Both the position numbers and the translations under genes were made by a program. From contig JBMNJE010000008.1 of assembly GCA_050951505.1 (NCBI GenBank), forward strand, positions 57,417 to 121,416: a stretch of 64,000 nucleotides of DNA, given 5' to 3'. The notes under the pieces were generated by a model that made no database searches, was not told where the DNA came from, and saw only the letters and a program-made list of their open reading frames with translations. Source of the stretch: DUOA01 sp012839095 (GTDB lineage Bacteria; Bacillota; Clostridia; Caldicoprobacterales; DTU083). Below, one piece after another: positions 18,680 to 28,329 of the stretch. The first letter of the stretch is position 1. Each line of letters opens with the position of its first letter.

Positions 18680-21600
18680 TTACTCTTCCTCCTTCCCCTG
18701 CTGAAGCCGGCTTATGACTTCATCCCGTTTCAGGGCAGGAATTATCCTGTAGCCGTTGTCTTCAAACTGAGTGTCGAACTGACAGATACCGCTGTAGGGG
18801 CAGTACTGACAGGCCGTTTCGTCTCCCTTGCGGTAAGGCTCTATGCGGATTTTGCCCTTAAGCATCTCCTCACCGAGCCTGCCTATTAATTGTCTGACAT
18901 GAGCCAGCAGCCCCAGAAACTCCCCCTCATCCAGAACAGAGGATGTCTTGTAAATGGAATTGTCCTTATCGGATACCCCCACAGGCAGAACCTGTGACCA
19001 TCCGCTTATCCTGTCGTCCATGCAGCGGATAATGTTGACATCCTTCAAAACCAAACCGTTCAGTTTCAGTTTTTTCCGTATTTCATTCTCAATTGTCTCC
19101 GTCACGCTTTCATTCGTATTAATCAGGGGATCATCTATGCGGAAATAAAAGATGCCCCCCGGCCTGGTCTTCCCGCCTTTCTGCCTGTGTTCCATCTCAA
19201 GCAGAGCTTCCAGATACACCAGGAGCTGGAGCTTCAGCCCGTACCAGGCATCGGACATATCAAAGCTTTCGGCTCCGGACTTGTAGTCTATGACGTTGAT
19301 GTACCAATCCCCGTCCAGCCGGCATATGTCAGCCCGGTCAATCCTGCCTTCCAGAAACATTTTCTCTCCGCCGGGCAGCTGAATTTCTATGGGCGGATAG
19401 GTGCCTTTGAATCCAAAGCTGATTTCATGGCCTATGGGATTGAAGCTGCTGCGGCGGATATGGTCGGTCAGCAGCCAGACAGCCCGCCTGCAGACACGTC
19501 TCAGCCTTTGGGACAGATATTTGTAGCGGTTGGTGCTGAGCAGAATTCCGTAGTTGTGCTCCGGCAGAACCTGATCCATGACATTCTCCAGTATGTTTTC
19601 GCAGTCTGCATCATCCAGGCTTCTCCAGTCCAGCTGCCGGCTGACAATATGGGTGGTGAAGCCTTCAATGGAGCGATGAAACAATTCACCCAAATCCGGC
19701 GCTGCAACCGTGTATTCCTTCCTTTCCCGGGGTCTCAGCCCGTATCTGATAAAGTGGGCATAGGGGCATTTTACATACTGCTCCAGTCTGGACACACTGG
19801 CCCGGACAGGCGGGTCATACAGGGCAGCAGCCTTCTCCCTGCCCAGAGGCTCTTCCTGATTCCGGTGAAACAGGGCCTGCTGAAGGGATTGAATCCGGTC
19901 AGCCCAATCCTCCCGGCTCCAGTACCAGTCGTAAACCAGCCACCAGAGCAGGGAATCCTCTTTTCCGTCGGCGCTTTCCCGCATATGAGCTGCCATATGC
20001 TTGTATGTGCTTTCCGGGCTTGCTACCATTGCCTCCTGCTCTGCCTCATCCATCAGCAGATCGCTTTCCACGGTCAGGTCCGGAAAAAGTTTTTTAAGCC
20101 TGTCTATGAGGATGGAAGGCCTGAGTGCCTTTCCTTCCGAATCAGCCTGGGCGTAACTGACCCACAGATAATCAGAGGGTTTGGTGAAGGCCGTGTAGAT
20201 GCCGAATTTCTCATCGGCTGCCAGCAGTTCGGTATATCCGCCCGGATCCAGACCTGCACCGAGCAAAAGATCCCGCTCCTCCGAAGCCAGCAGACCTTCA
20301 TCCCGGCTGCCTGCAGGCAGGATGCCGTCATTGCAGCCCACTACAAAGAGGGCCCTTACATCCTGGCTCTTTGAGCGCTGGATGCTTCCAACCAGTACCT
20401 GATCAAGGGTGGTGGGGATGATGCCTGCCTCCATGGACGAGAAACCCGATTCAAGAATTCGATGGCACTCGTTCAGGGAAACCGTCTGATCCCCTAAAAT
20501 TTCCACCAGCTGATCAAAGAGCCTGACAACTATATTCCATATCTGGGCATTCTCATCAACCTGTTCCAGCCGACCCAGTTCCCTAAGCTCTTCAATCCAT
20601 TCCTCCAACTGCTGCCGAAGGCGGATGTCCTCCAGGTAGGCATACAGGGCCCTGATCATTTCCTCAATATTTCCGCTCTTTTTCAAAGCCTTTTCCAGGG
20701 ACAGGAAGGGCCTTATGAAGATTTCCCGGGCAGTATTCAATTCCTCCAGGGGATAATCCTTTTCACCTGATTCAAAGGGTTCCTGCCAGCGCCTGCCCCT
20801 TATCCCGAATTCCAGGCAGTAGTTGTCCAGGAGCTCCACCTGCTCTCTGGTCAGGCTGAAAAAGCCGGTCCTCAGAATTCTGAAGACATCATCGTAGCGG
20901 TACCCCCGGTCAACCACCCGCAGACTGGTCAGAACCAGATCCACAATGGGGTTTTGTATCACAGGCCTCTTCTCATCCAGGAAGAAGGGAATGCCGTACT
21001 CGGTGAAAACGCGCTTGATGATAACTCCATAGACGGACAGATCACCGGATACCACTGTCATATCCTGAAAACGCCAGCCCTTTTCCCGGGAAAGGGAAAG
21101 GATGCGGGCAGCCAGCCTTTCCACCTCCGATTCAGGATTGCTGCCGGCAAATGCCTCAATATGCCTGACTTCGTGAGGATAAGGCCGGTAAGGATACTTA
21201 TATAGCATGCCTTCCAGATACTGAATTTCCGGAGACTTTTCGCTTTCTTCCTGCAGCCCGGCAGCATGCTCTGCCTGACCGGGTGTGCGAGGCAGCTTAG
21301 AGGTGAGATTGATAAACTTCTCTTCCATATGATGTTCCCTGGCAATTTTTCTTATCTTCTGCAGGGAAAGGGCATGCACCCGGAAGAGATCCTTGTCCCT
21401 GCTTTCCTGCCCCGTGTCCAGAGTAAAGGTTATGGTAAGATCCCGGGCCAGAAGGGCCAGTTTTTCCAGCACCCTGACAGTCTGAGGCGGAAAATAGTCA
21501 AAGCCGTCCAGCCAGATGCGGGCACCTGTAAGATACCGGGACAGGTCCATCCGATCCACCAGGGCATTGATGGCGTCCTCAGAGTCTATGTATCTGTTAC

Positions 21601-22108
21601 GCAGATATTGGTTAAATGTCTCATAGATAAGAGCCGTGTCCCGCAGCTTTTCTGCCAGCAAGCCGGCCTTGTCCAGCTGATCCGCTGCAAGCCTGAGCTG
21701 CTCGGCTGTAATGTCATGCTTTTTCAAATCGGATAACAGGGAATTGATTTTACTGATAAAGCCGCTTTGACGGGAAACAGTTTTGTAAACCGTAAGCTGA
21801 TCCCGCAGTTCATCCAGCAGCCTGCGGAGGATCATATGCCTGCCCTGTTCATTGAGATGGGTACGTGACAAGCCCCCTGCCTCATTGAATACCTTGTGGG
21901 CCAGGCGGGAAAAACTGAGAACCTCCACATCCAGAATGCCGGGAAGATTCAGCTTGTTTATGAGATCCCTCTCCGCCTGCAGGGTAAACTGTTCCGGGAC
22001 CATAAGGATAAGACCGGTTTCCCCCCGGCGAAGGGCTTCCCCTATCTCCTGGTATACCCGCATGGTTTTTCCGCTGCCGGACCGGCCGGTTATGTAGTGC
22101 AAAGACAA
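18680..22108 (-). CDS. addB: ATP-dependent helicase/nuclease subunit B (AddB)
   Basis: 1142 residues. The N-terminal Walker A is GRSGSGKTMRVYQEI; the rest of the helicase-like part is degenerate, as in the family. The C-terminal nuclease has VIDYKSGAESFD. The four cysteines of the AddB iron-sulfur cluster are visible: one in YVKCPYAHFIRYGLRP and three in ACQYCPYSGICQFD. The start is TTG at 22108 with an AGGGGGG site seven bases upstream; the nearby ATG is in another frame. AddB holds the Chi-recognition site and partners AddA. It is the first gene of the addBA operon. Confidence 0.96.
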   Translation of the reverse strand: MSLHYITGRSGSGKTMRVYQEIGEALRRGETGLILMVPEQFTLQAERDLINKLNLPGILDVEVLSFSRLAHKVFNEAGGLSRTHLNEQGRHMILRRLLDELRDQLTVYKTVSRQSGFISKINSLLSDLKKHDITAEQLRLAADQLDKAGLLAEKLRDTALIYETFNQYLRNRYIDSEDAINALVDRMDLSRYLTGARIWLDGFDYFPPQTVRVLEKLALLARDLTITFTLDTGQESRDKDLFRVHALSLQKIRKIAREHHMEEKFINLTSKLPRTPGQAEHAAGLQEESEKSPEIQYLEGMLYKYPYRPYPHEVRHIEAFAGSNPESEVERLAARILSLSREKGWRFQDMTVVSGDLSVYGVIIKRVFTEYGIPFFLDEKRPVIQNPIVDLVLTSLRVVDRGYRYDDVFRILRTGFFSLTREQVELLDNYCLEFGIRGRRWQEPFESGEKDYPLEELNTAREIFIRPFLSLEKALKKSGNIEEMIRALYAYLEDIRLRQQLEEWIEELRELGRLEQVDENAQIWNIVVRLFDQLVEILGDQTVSLNECHRILESGFSSMEAGIIPTTLDQVLVGSIQRSKSQDVRALFVVGCNDGILPAGSRDEGLLASEERDLLLGAGLDPGGYTELLAADEKFGIYTAFTKPSDYLWVSYAQADSEGKALRPSILIDRLKKLFPDLTVESDLLMDEAEQEAMVASPESTYKHMAAHMRESADGKEDSLLWWLVYDWYWSREDWADRIQSLQQALFHRNQEEPLGREKAAALYDPPVRASVSRLEQYVKCPYAHFIRYGLRPRERKEYTVAAPDLGELFHRSIEGFTTHIVSRQLDWRSLDDADCENILENVMDQVLPEHNYGILLSTNRYKYLSQRLRRVCRRAVWLLTDHIRRSSFNPIGHEISFGFKGTYPPIEIQLPGGEKMFLEGRIDRADICRLDGDWYINVIDYKSGAESFDMSDAWYGLKLQLLVYLEALLEMEHRQKGGKTRPGGIFYFRIDDPLINTNESVTETIENEIRKKLKLNGLVLKDVNIIRCMDDRISGWSQVLPVGVSDKDNSIYKTSSVLDEGEFLGLLAHVRQLIGRLGEEMLKGKIRIEPYRKGDETACQYCPYSGICQFDTQFEDNGYRIIPALKRDEVISRLQQGKEEE

Positions 22109-22136
22109 GGCCCATCCCCCCTATATGTTTACATAC

Positions 22137-22145
22137 ATTATATCA
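22137..22145 (-). promoter_or_regulatory. Extended -10 promoter element before addB
   Basis: The minus strand reads TGATATAAT, an extended -10 (TGnTATAAT), about 30 bases upstream of the addB TTG. No good -35 is visible 17 bases further up, which fits an extended -10 promoter. Confidence 0.45.
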
Positions 22146-22310
22146 CATCGCTGTAATCGTTCATATAAGAACAGTTTATCAGCCATCCGGCGGCCAAATA
22201 AAGCAGTATTTTATGCAGGCTTGTTATACCCGGATATATTTCATGGGAGTTTATAGAGAACTCTTACTCTGTTGACCAGGATCGGCTGACAAAATCGGCC
22301 AGGATTATTT

Positions 22311-22805
22311 TCAGCCATTTGATGGGAAAAGATGATGCCCAACCTTGTCCAGGGCTATCATTAAAAAACCGCCCAGTATATAGCAGGAGACAACCTGCCC
22401 TACGGTTACCGAAATAATGGATAAAAGAAGGGGAAAATGATATACATAATGGAGCATCCCGCCCACAACTAAACCATTGACCAGAATGGGGGGAATCGGC
22501 ACCAGCCAGCGGCCGGGCATTTTATAGGACAGCCAGGCTGCCAGCAGGGTTGCAAGGCTGCCCAGCACCACATCGATGGCACCCACCGGGCTGAACAGAT
22601 TGGAGATGACGACCCCGACAAAGAGACCGGGAATTGCGGCAGGGGTATAGAAGGGCAGAACGGTCAGCATTTCGGAGATCCTGACCTGTATCATGCTCTC
22701 TCCGTAGCTGATAGGAGCAAATACCAGGGTCAGCACCGTATAGACGGCAGCAATGGCTGCAGCCTGAGCCAGAAAACGGATATAGCTAATGCGGGTACTT
22801 TTCAA
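22311..22805 (-). CDS. queT: QueT family queuosine-precursor transporter
   Basis: 164 residues with five or six membrane spans. AAIAAVYTVLTLVFAPISYG, then QVRISEMLTVLPFYTPAAIPGL and FVGVVISNLFSPVGAIDVVL, is the signature of QueT, the substrate-binding component of an energy-coupling-factor importer for a queuosine precursor such as preQ1. The ECF energising module is not in the window. ATG (22805) follows AAAGGAGGAAG. The 77-base leader shows no preQ1-type pseudoknot that I can recognise, although such genes are often preceded by one. Confidence 0.88.
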   Translation of the reverse strand: MKSTRISYIRFLAQAAAIAAVYTVLTLVFAPISYGESMIQVRISEMLTVLPFYTPAAIPGLFVGVVISNLFSPVGAIDVVLGSLATLLAAWLSYKMPGRWLVPIPPILVNGLVVGGMLHYVYHFPLLLSIISVTVGQVVSCYILGGFLMIALDKVGHHLFPSNG

Positions 22806-22840
22806 AATGCTTCCTCCTTTTAAATGGATGCCCTATAAAA

Positions 22841-22866
22841 CAAAAAAGGAGCAAATCCCTGCCCCC
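22841..22866 (-). terminator. Short terminator between lepB and queT
   Basis: On the minus strand GGGGC (22861-22865) can pair with GCTCC (22848-22852) around an 8-base loop, followed by TTTTTTGTTTT. The stem is short (five pairs with one G-T), so termination may be partial. Confidence 0.45.
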
Positions 22867-22882
22867 GTATGCTGCGCATTTA

Positions 22883-23491
22883 TCACTGCCTGAGCAGTTT
22901 ACTGACATCCAGCACCATGGTTCCTTTTATATTATCAATGGGAATGAAACCAATTACTCTGCTGTCCATGCTGTTGTTGCGATTGTCTCCCAGAACGAAG
23001 ACATGATCCTCAGGTACCTGATAGGACGCCTGCCCATACATGTTCTGCTCCAGCAGATAGGGCTCCTCCAGCAGCTCTCCGTTGCGGAAAAGGCTGCCCT
23101 CCCGTATTTCTATGGTATCTCCCGGCAGTCCGATAACGCGCTTGATTAAGAGGTTCCGGTTCTGCATCCGGTTGAATATGCCCAGATCCCGGATATCATC
23201 CAGGATGGACCTCTTTCTGTCAATGCGCCGATCGATTACTACAATGTCGCCGTATTTTAAATCCAAATTAAGGGTTTTGCCAATGCGGGAGACGATTACA
23301 AAATCGTTGTCCTGCAGAGTGGGCTTCATGGATTCTCCTTCCACCCTGACAGGCTGTACTATGAAGAGGTTTATGAAAATAGCAAGGATGACAGACAAAG
23401 CTATCATCTGGATCCATTCAAATACTGCTTTTCGAGCCTTATTCCAGGCAGACAAAACAATCACCCCGGTCATGTCCAATTTGAGTTTCAT
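22883..23491 (-). CDS. lepB: Signal peptidase I
   Basis: 202 residues from the first ATG, which has no ribosome site. A TTG at 23455, with GGGGTG six bases upstream, is a likely real start and gives 190 residues. One membrane span (MIALSVILAIFINLFIV) is followed by the catalytic Ser in VEGESMKPTLQDND, the general base Lys in LIKRVIGLPGDTIEI, and the family boxes GDIVVIDRR and VFVLGDNRNNSMDSR. It cleaves signal peptides of exported proteins on the outer face of the membrane. It lies downstream of an exported deacetylase. Confidence 0.95.
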   Translation of the reverse strand: MKLKLDMTGVIVLSAWNKARKAVFEWIQMIALSVILAIFINLFIVQPVRVEGESMKPTLQDNDFVIVSRIGKTLNLDLKYGDIVVIDRRIDRKRSILDDIRDLGIFNRMQNRNLLIKRVIGLPGDTIEIREGSLFRNGELLEEPYLLEQNMYGQASYQVPEDHVFVLGDNRNNSMDSRVIGFIPIDNIKGTMVLDVSKLLRQ

Positions 23492-23581
23492 ATTTTATAT
23501 TCTATCATATTTTCTCCCCATGTTCCTTATATACCCTAATTTTTCTACAAAAAATCACTGTCTGAAAAATACCTGCCGCCT

Positions 23582-24625
23582 TTATCGGGAGCCGGGGAGC
23601 AGTTCGAACTCATAACCCTTTGATCTGAGGTATTCAATTATGGAAGGCAAAGCCTCTACTGTGGTTTCCTTTCCGGGTGCATCATGCATAAGGACAATCA
23701 GACCGCTCTTGCTGCCCGTCGTTTCCTTCACCCTGGAAAGCAGCTTCTGAGGAGACTGGTAATCAAGAGTTTCGGCATCGCCGTTCACGCAGTTCCAGTC
23801 TATATAGGCAAAACCTGCCTCATTGACGGCTTCCCTGAAGGGTTCCAGTTTATCCCCGAAGGAACCGCCGGGAAAGCGGATTAGGCGGAAGGTTTTATCC
23901 TCTCCCAGGATAGACTTATATACTCCCTCGGTTTTAATGAGCTCATCCACAAAATTCTGGGGATCGGCATAAATTTGCCTGAACTTATGGGTATAGGTAT
24001 GATTCCCGATGCCATGCCCCTCTTCGTACTGCCTTCTGATTTCATCCGGAAAAACTTCAGCCAGGTTGCCGATGGAGAAAAAGGTGGCCTTTACATTTTC
24101 CTCCCTGAGGATATCCAGGATTGCATTGGTGATATGGGGGGCAGGCCCGTCATCAAAGGTCAGATATGCCACCTTCCTGTCATCATTCCGATAGGCTGCA
24201 TCCAACAGCTTTTGAAGATCCATGCCTGTCACTGCCGGTAATCCGCCCTGGTTTGGATCGTCTTCCTGGGATGGATCGGTAATGGCACCAGGTGAATCAG
24301 ACGGTTCGATACCGGGCTCAGGGGTGGAACCGGGCTCCGGGGTTGGAGTGAGTTCCGGGGTTGGACTGGGCTTCGGTGAAGGACTGGGACTTGGCGTCGG
24401 TGAAGGACTGGGAGAAGGCGGCGGAGCAGGATGGGCTTCCGGCTGCCTTGTGGGCTCAGGAGTGTTTTGCGGCCTGTATATATATCCGTTCAGATAATGG
24501 TGTCCAAGGGTTTCCAAAGCGGAGGTGGTCGCTCCCCCGTAAAAGGGCAGTGTAAGATTCAGGATCATTAATATAAGCACAAACTTGGAGACAACTCTTG
24601 CTGGTCGTTTAGTCTTTCTTTTCAT
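23582..24625 (-). CDS. Exported polysaccharide deacetylase
   Basis: 347 residues. A basic N-terminus and hydrophobic segment (KFVLILMILNLTLPFYG) serve as signal or anchor. Residues 54-115 form a Pro/Ser/Thr/Glu-rich spacer of repeated SPSP and PTPEP units, typical of wall-spanning linkers. The NodB domain (about 150-345) has all motifs: TFDDGP (Asp158, Asp159), HGIGNHTYTH (metal-binding His209 and His213), RFPGGSFG and the final LMHDAPG (His314). It should remove acetyl groups from peptidoglycan or another N- or O-acetylated glycan outside the cell. ATG follows GGGGG. Confidence 0.93.
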   Translation of the reverse strand: MKRKTKRPARVVSKFVLILMILNLTLPFYGGATTSALETLGHHYLNGYIYRPQNTPEPTRQPEAHPAPPPSPSPSPTPSPSPSPKPSPTPELTPTPEPGSTPEPGIEPSDSPGAITDPSQEDDPNQGGLPAVTGMDLQKLLDAAYRNDDRKVAYLTFDDGPAPHITNAILDILREENVKATFFSIGNLAEVFPDEIRRQYEEGHGIGNHTYTHKFRQIYADPQNFVDELIKTEGVYKSILGEDKTFRLIRFPGGSFGDKLEPFREAVNEAGFAYIDWNCVNGDAETLDYQSPQKLLSRVKETTGSKSGLIVLMHDAPGKETTVEALPSIIEYLRSKGYEFELLPGSR

Positions 24626-24817
24626 GGTAAAACCCCCGCTGCTGCAATACTTGTCCGGTTACCGGCAGTAGTTTTTATATTTATATGTTTAATAAATGCT
24701 CATTAGGCAGCCCAATATGTACTGCTAATTCATACCCTCATTTTAGCATAATAAAATGAGGAAATATGCCGAATTCATGCAACTTAACAAAGGTTTAAGT
24801 TTTGTAACAATTGCGTT

Positions 24818-24847
24818 ACAAAAAAACTGCCGTGAGTTACGGCAGTT
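24818..24847 (-). terminator. Rho-independent terminator of helD
   Basis: Perfect 9-base arms (AACTGCCGT and ACGGCAGTT, 24825-24833 and 24839-24847) with a 5-base loop are followed on the minus strand by T residues (24819-24824). It lies about 65 bases past the helD stop. Confidence 0.88.
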
Positions 24848-24913
24848 AATCTGCAAGGCTGTATGCCTGAGTTTTCTTTATGGCGGAAACAGTACAGTTA
24901 TGGACAGAGATTT

Positions 24914-27178
24914 TTATACCTGTATGGTTTCATAATATTCGCCGGGAATATCCTCAATAAAGGGAGGGAGCTTCCCGCAGCAGATCAGATGAAGCTTATG
25001 CAGGGCCCTGGTGCAGGCTGTGTAAAAGAGCTTTCTGTCCTGCTCCAGTCCGTAGGTTTCCTGATTGGCGTCAAAGAGTATCACTCCGTCAAATTCCAGC
25101 CCCTTGGCCAGATAGACCGGCAATACAATGGTTCCCCTGCTGAAATTCACATCATCCCGGGTCAGCAGGTCGGCTTCTATCCGGCTGCGAAGCTGCTCAT
25201 GCACCCATTTGCTCTTCCCGGCTGTTTTGCAGATAATTCCGATGGACTTCATGCCTTCCTCCGCCATGGCTCTGATATCGGCAGCCAATCTGTCAATGAG
25301 GTCTTCCTCGTCCGGCACCAGCAGTAATCTGGGCTTCTCGCCGGAGCGCCGGATGGATTCGATGCTGTCCTCCTTCAGAATGGAACGGGTGAAGTCAACG
25401 ATTTCCGAAGTGGAACGGTAACCCTTTTTAAGTTCCAGTATGGCATAGTTTTCCGGCATGATTATCCTGGATATCTGTTCATAGCCAAAGGGCTCCTTCA
25501 GGGGATGAACGGTCTGGTTGAAATCTCCCAGCAGGGTCATCCTGGTATTGGGAAAGAGCTGTCTGATAATGCCGTACTGGACCGGGGTGTAATCCTGGGC
25601 CTCGTCTATTACAACATGACTGATGTGGCTCATGCGGGGAACACCTTCCAGGATGCCTTTCAGGTAAGCATAAGCCGATGCATCCTCATAACCAAGGTTT
25701 CTCCAGCGGATATCGGCTGCCGTGTCCCTGCATATGGCAGCATGGTTTTCGGGCAGACTGTCTCCTGCCATGCGGGCAAACAATTGGACATCTTCAAAAA
25801 GATTCAGGAAAGCCTGATATACATCAAACTGTATCATGTTTTCAATCTGCCTTCGGACGGGCTTGAACTCCCGATAGACAAACAAGCGGGCATACACCTT
25901 GGCCCTGCCCTTGTAGCTGGGATTATCGCTTAATTCCTCCATCAGTTCCCTGAGCCTTTGATTCCAGGCCTGCCTGATCAGATAGTAAAGGCGCCTTTTC
26001 AGTTTATCCATCCTTCTTGCCAGGGGCAGGGATGCGTAGTCCCGGTAGAACATATCCCGGATATCCTGCTCTGACACAAGAATCCGATCCCTGAAGACAA
26101 TATCCCTTATGACCATGGAATGATGCTCCAGGTAATGAACATAGTTGTTCAGCAGCCGGTAAAAGGCCATTGATGACTTGTAGGCTATGCCCGTAAGCCT
26201 TGTTTTTTCCACTTCCTGACCAAGCGCATTCAGGACATATTCCATGTGGCTGCTGCTTCCCTCAAATACCAGATCCTTTTCCATCACCTTCTCCAGATAT
26301 TCGTCAAAGGTGGTCTGCTGCATATTCTCCTCTCCCAGTTCGGGAAGCACATTGGATATATAGTCATTGAAAACGGTATTGGGAGAGAAAATCAGAATAT
26401 TGCGGGAGCTGATATTGGCATCCCGGTAGCGGTACAGCAACCAGGCAATGCGGTGCAGGGCAATGGAGGTCTTTCCGCTTCCCGCCACCCCCTGAACCAT
26501 GAGCAGCTGATGGCCTTCATCCCGGATAATGCGGTTCTGCTCCTTCTGTATGGTGTTGACAATATTGCGCATTTTCTCATCGGCATGCCTGCTCAATATG
26601 TCCTGCAGGAGCTCATCGTCGATCTTTATACCGGTATCCAGCATAAATTCCAGACGGTCCCGGGAAATCCGATACTGGCGCTTAAGGCTGACCGTGCCTT
26701 CAATGATTCCTTCCGGACACAGGTACTCAGCCGGCCCCAGTTCAAAATCATAAAAAATGCCGGATACTGGAGCCCGCCAGTCATAAATCAAGATATTGCC
26801 CCGCTCATCAAAAAATGAGGTTATGCCTATATATATCTCTTCCGCAGATGGGAAGCCCTTTTCGGTAAAATCAATCCGGCCGAAGTAAGGGGAGGCTTCC
26901 AGACGTTCCAGCTTATCCAGCTGCCTTCTGGCAATCCGGTATTTCTGACTCTCCTGCTTCAGTATATCCATGGATTGCTTTACCTCTATCGCAGCATCCA
27001 AATCCCCCTGCTCCCAGACATGGTCGGTTTCCTCCCAGATGCTCCGGCCGGCAGATGTTACAATCCTCCGATAATCCTCTACCTCGCCTTTTCTGCGCTT
27101 AAGCTCCCGGCGGATTTTTTCGTATGTCCGCTTTAAGCGATCCTCTTCCAAAACCCATTGTGCCTTATCCAAAAGCAC
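24914..27178 (-). CDS. helD: HelD-type UvrD/Rep-like helicase
   Basis: 754 residues. The N-terminal 100 residues form a charged coiled coil (RLKRTYEKIRRELKRRKGE, then KQESQKYRIARRQLDKLERL), the arm that HelD inserts into RNA polymerase. Superfamily 1 motifs follow: MVQGVAGSGKTSIALHRIAW (Walker A), VVIDEAQDYTPVQYGII (Walker B), LLGDFNQTVHP and LELKKGYRSTSEIVDF. HelD frees stalled RNA polymerase from nucleic acid using ATP. The start is GTG at 27178 with GAGGAG just upstream. The C-terminus has GLEFDGVILFDA and FYTACTRALHKL, so the motor looks intact. Confidence 0.92.
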   Translation of the reverse strand: MLLDKAQWVLEEDRLKRTYEKIRRELKRRKGEVEDYRRIVTSAGRSIWEETDHVWEQGDLDAAIEVKQSMDILKQESQKYRIARRQLDKLERLEASPYFGRIDFTEKGFPSAEEIYIGITSFFDERGNILIYDWRAPVSGIFYDFELGPAEYLCPEGIIEGTVSLKRQYRISRDRLEFMLDTGIKIDDELLQDILSRHADEKMRNIVNTIQKEQNRIIRDEGHQLLMVQGVAGSGKTSIALHRIAWLLYRYRDANISSRNILIFSPNTVFNDYISNVLPELGEENMQQTTFDEYLEKVMEKDLVFEGSSSHMEYVLNALGQEVEKTRLTGIAYKSSMAFYRLLNNYVHYLEHHSMVIRDIVFRDRILVSEQDIRDMFYRDYASLPLARRMDKLKRRLYYLIRQAWNQRLRELMEELSDNPSYKGRAKVYARLFVYREFKPVRRQIENMIQFDVYQAFLNLFEDVQLFARMAGDSLPENHAAICRDTAADIRWRNLGYEDASAYAYLKGILEGVPRMSHISHVVIDEAQDYTPVQYGIIRQLFPNTRMTLLGDFNQTVHPLKEPFGYEQISRIIMPENYAILELKKGYRSTSEIVDFTRSILKEDSIESIRRSGEKPRLLLVPDEEDLIDRLAADIRAMAEEGMKSIGIICKTAGKSKWVHEQLRSRIEADLLTRDDVNFSRGTIVLPVYLAKGLEFDGVILFDANQETYGLEQDRKLFYTACTRALHKLHLICCGKLPPFIEDIPGEYYETIQV

Positions 27179-27231
27179 TCATCTCCTCTGTAAATGAATG
27201 GTTTTTTATTCCATGCCTTAAGTCTATTAAA

Positions 27232-27267
27232 ATAAGACCAAGTAGTCCTTGTCTTGCTTGGTCTTAT
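27232..27267 (-). terminator. Bidirectional-looking terminator between yhaM and helD
   Basis: Perfect 11-base arms (ATAAGACCAAG at 27232-27242 and CTTGGTCTTAT at 27257-27267) around a 14-base loop. T-rich sequence flanks both sides on the relevant strands. It lies about 40 bases past the yhaM stop. Confidence 0.8.
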
Positions 27268-27306
27268 CTGTTTTTTCAATCCCTATTCAGGCTCATGATA
27301 TTAAAA

Positions 27307-28260
27307 TTAATCCTCTTCTGCCGGCCTGTAGATCTGCCTGTTATGCAGCAGCCAGATCTTGTCGGAAAACTCTCCCGGCCTGACAGTCTCCAATGCTTTC
27401 TGCATGTCATACATGCGGGCATCGATCATATCCAGGTAGTGGAGAATCTCGCCCTCCGGTATCATGGGTCTCTTCGGGCTGCCGAATTCCGGCTCGTAGT
27501 GGTGGGTCAGAACCATGTGCTGAAGCAGAATTACCTTTTCCCTGTCTGCATTGATCCTGCTGCCCACCCGTTCTATATCCTTTATACCCTGGACAATATG
27601 GCCCAGCAGAATTCCTTCAGTTGTATAGGATGAAACAATGCCCAGATCATTGGCATCCATCTCACTGATCTTTGCCAGATCATGGAGGAGTACTCCGGCA
27701 TAGAGAAGATCAGCATCAAGGTTTGTATATACTTCCAGTACCCGTTCCGCCATTTTCAGCATGGTGGACATATGATACAAAAGCCCGCTTCTCATGGAAT
27801 GGTGGTTTTTCATTGCTGCAGGGTAATGAAGAAGCTTTTCCCTGTTTTCCTCAAGCAGGATGCCGACTATCTGCCTTATATCCCTGTCCTTAATTTTAGC
27901 GGCATATTTCAGGATTTCTTCCATCATATCCCTGGGAGCATAAGGGGCTGAAGGAACAAAGTCCTCCACGCGGACCCGATCTCCGGCGTTTATTCTCCGT
28001 ATGCGTTCCACCTTGACCTGCAGCTGGCCCTGCCATTCGTTGACAAGCCCTCTCAGCTTGACCAGCATCCCGTCCTTTAATTCCATATCGCCTATCATTT
28101 CCGTATCCCAGATCTTGCCGTTCACCTCTCCGGTCCGATCGGCGATGGTCAGGTCAAAATATCTGTTGTTGGCATTGGATGTCCTAAGGGCAACAGTTTT
28201 CAGCATATAGTAGCCCTGTATGGTCTCACCTTTGGAAAATGCGGCTACATCCTTCTGCAT
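27307..28260 (-). CDS. yhaM: 3'-5' exoribonuclease YhaM family
   Basis: 317 residues from an ATG at 28260, preferred because AAAGGGGGG lies seven bases upstream and the length matches Bacillus YhaM. The N-terminal OB fold (RYFDLTIADRTGEVNGKIWD) binds nucleic acid. The HD domain follows with HHSMRSGLLYHMSTMLKMAE, YAGVLLHDLAKI and VLTHHYEPEFGSPK. YhaM degrades RNA (and DNA) 3' to 5' with Mn2+ or Co2+. It is the last gene of yhaO-yhaN-yhaM and starts about 70 bases after the yhaN stop, matching the Bacillus order. Confidence 0.93.
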   Translation of the reverse strand: MQKDVAAFSKGETIQGYYMLKTVALRTSNANNRYFDLTIADRTGEVNGKIWDTEMIGDMELKDGMLVKLRGLVNEWQGQLQVKVERIRRINAGDRVRVEDFVPSAPYAPRDMMEEILKYAAKIKDRDIRQIVGILLEENREKLLHYPAAMKNHHSMRSGLLYHMSTMLKMAERVLEVYTNLDADLLYAGVLLHDLAKISEMDANDLGIVSSYTTEGILLGHIVQGIKDIERVGSRINADREKVILLQHMVLTHHYEPEFGSPKRPMIPEGEILHYLDMIDARMYDMQKALETVRPGEFSDKIWLLHNRQIYRPAEED

Positions 28261-28329
28261 GCCAGGCCCCCCTTTCTTCTCCCATGATTCTATCATGACA
28301 GGCAGCAAAAAAGAAGGGTGTTTTTGTAT

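Noticed and set aside
21058..21345. Antisense and alternate-frame open frames inside addA and addB, and many similar ones elsewhere
   Set aside because: They overlap well-supported genes, have no ribosome sites and their products look like frame shadows rich in Cys, Ser, Arg and Pro.
22806..22882. preQ1 riboswitch before queT
   Set aside because: The leader lacks the small hairpin and A-rich pseudoknot tail. Only a short terminator-like stem is visible.
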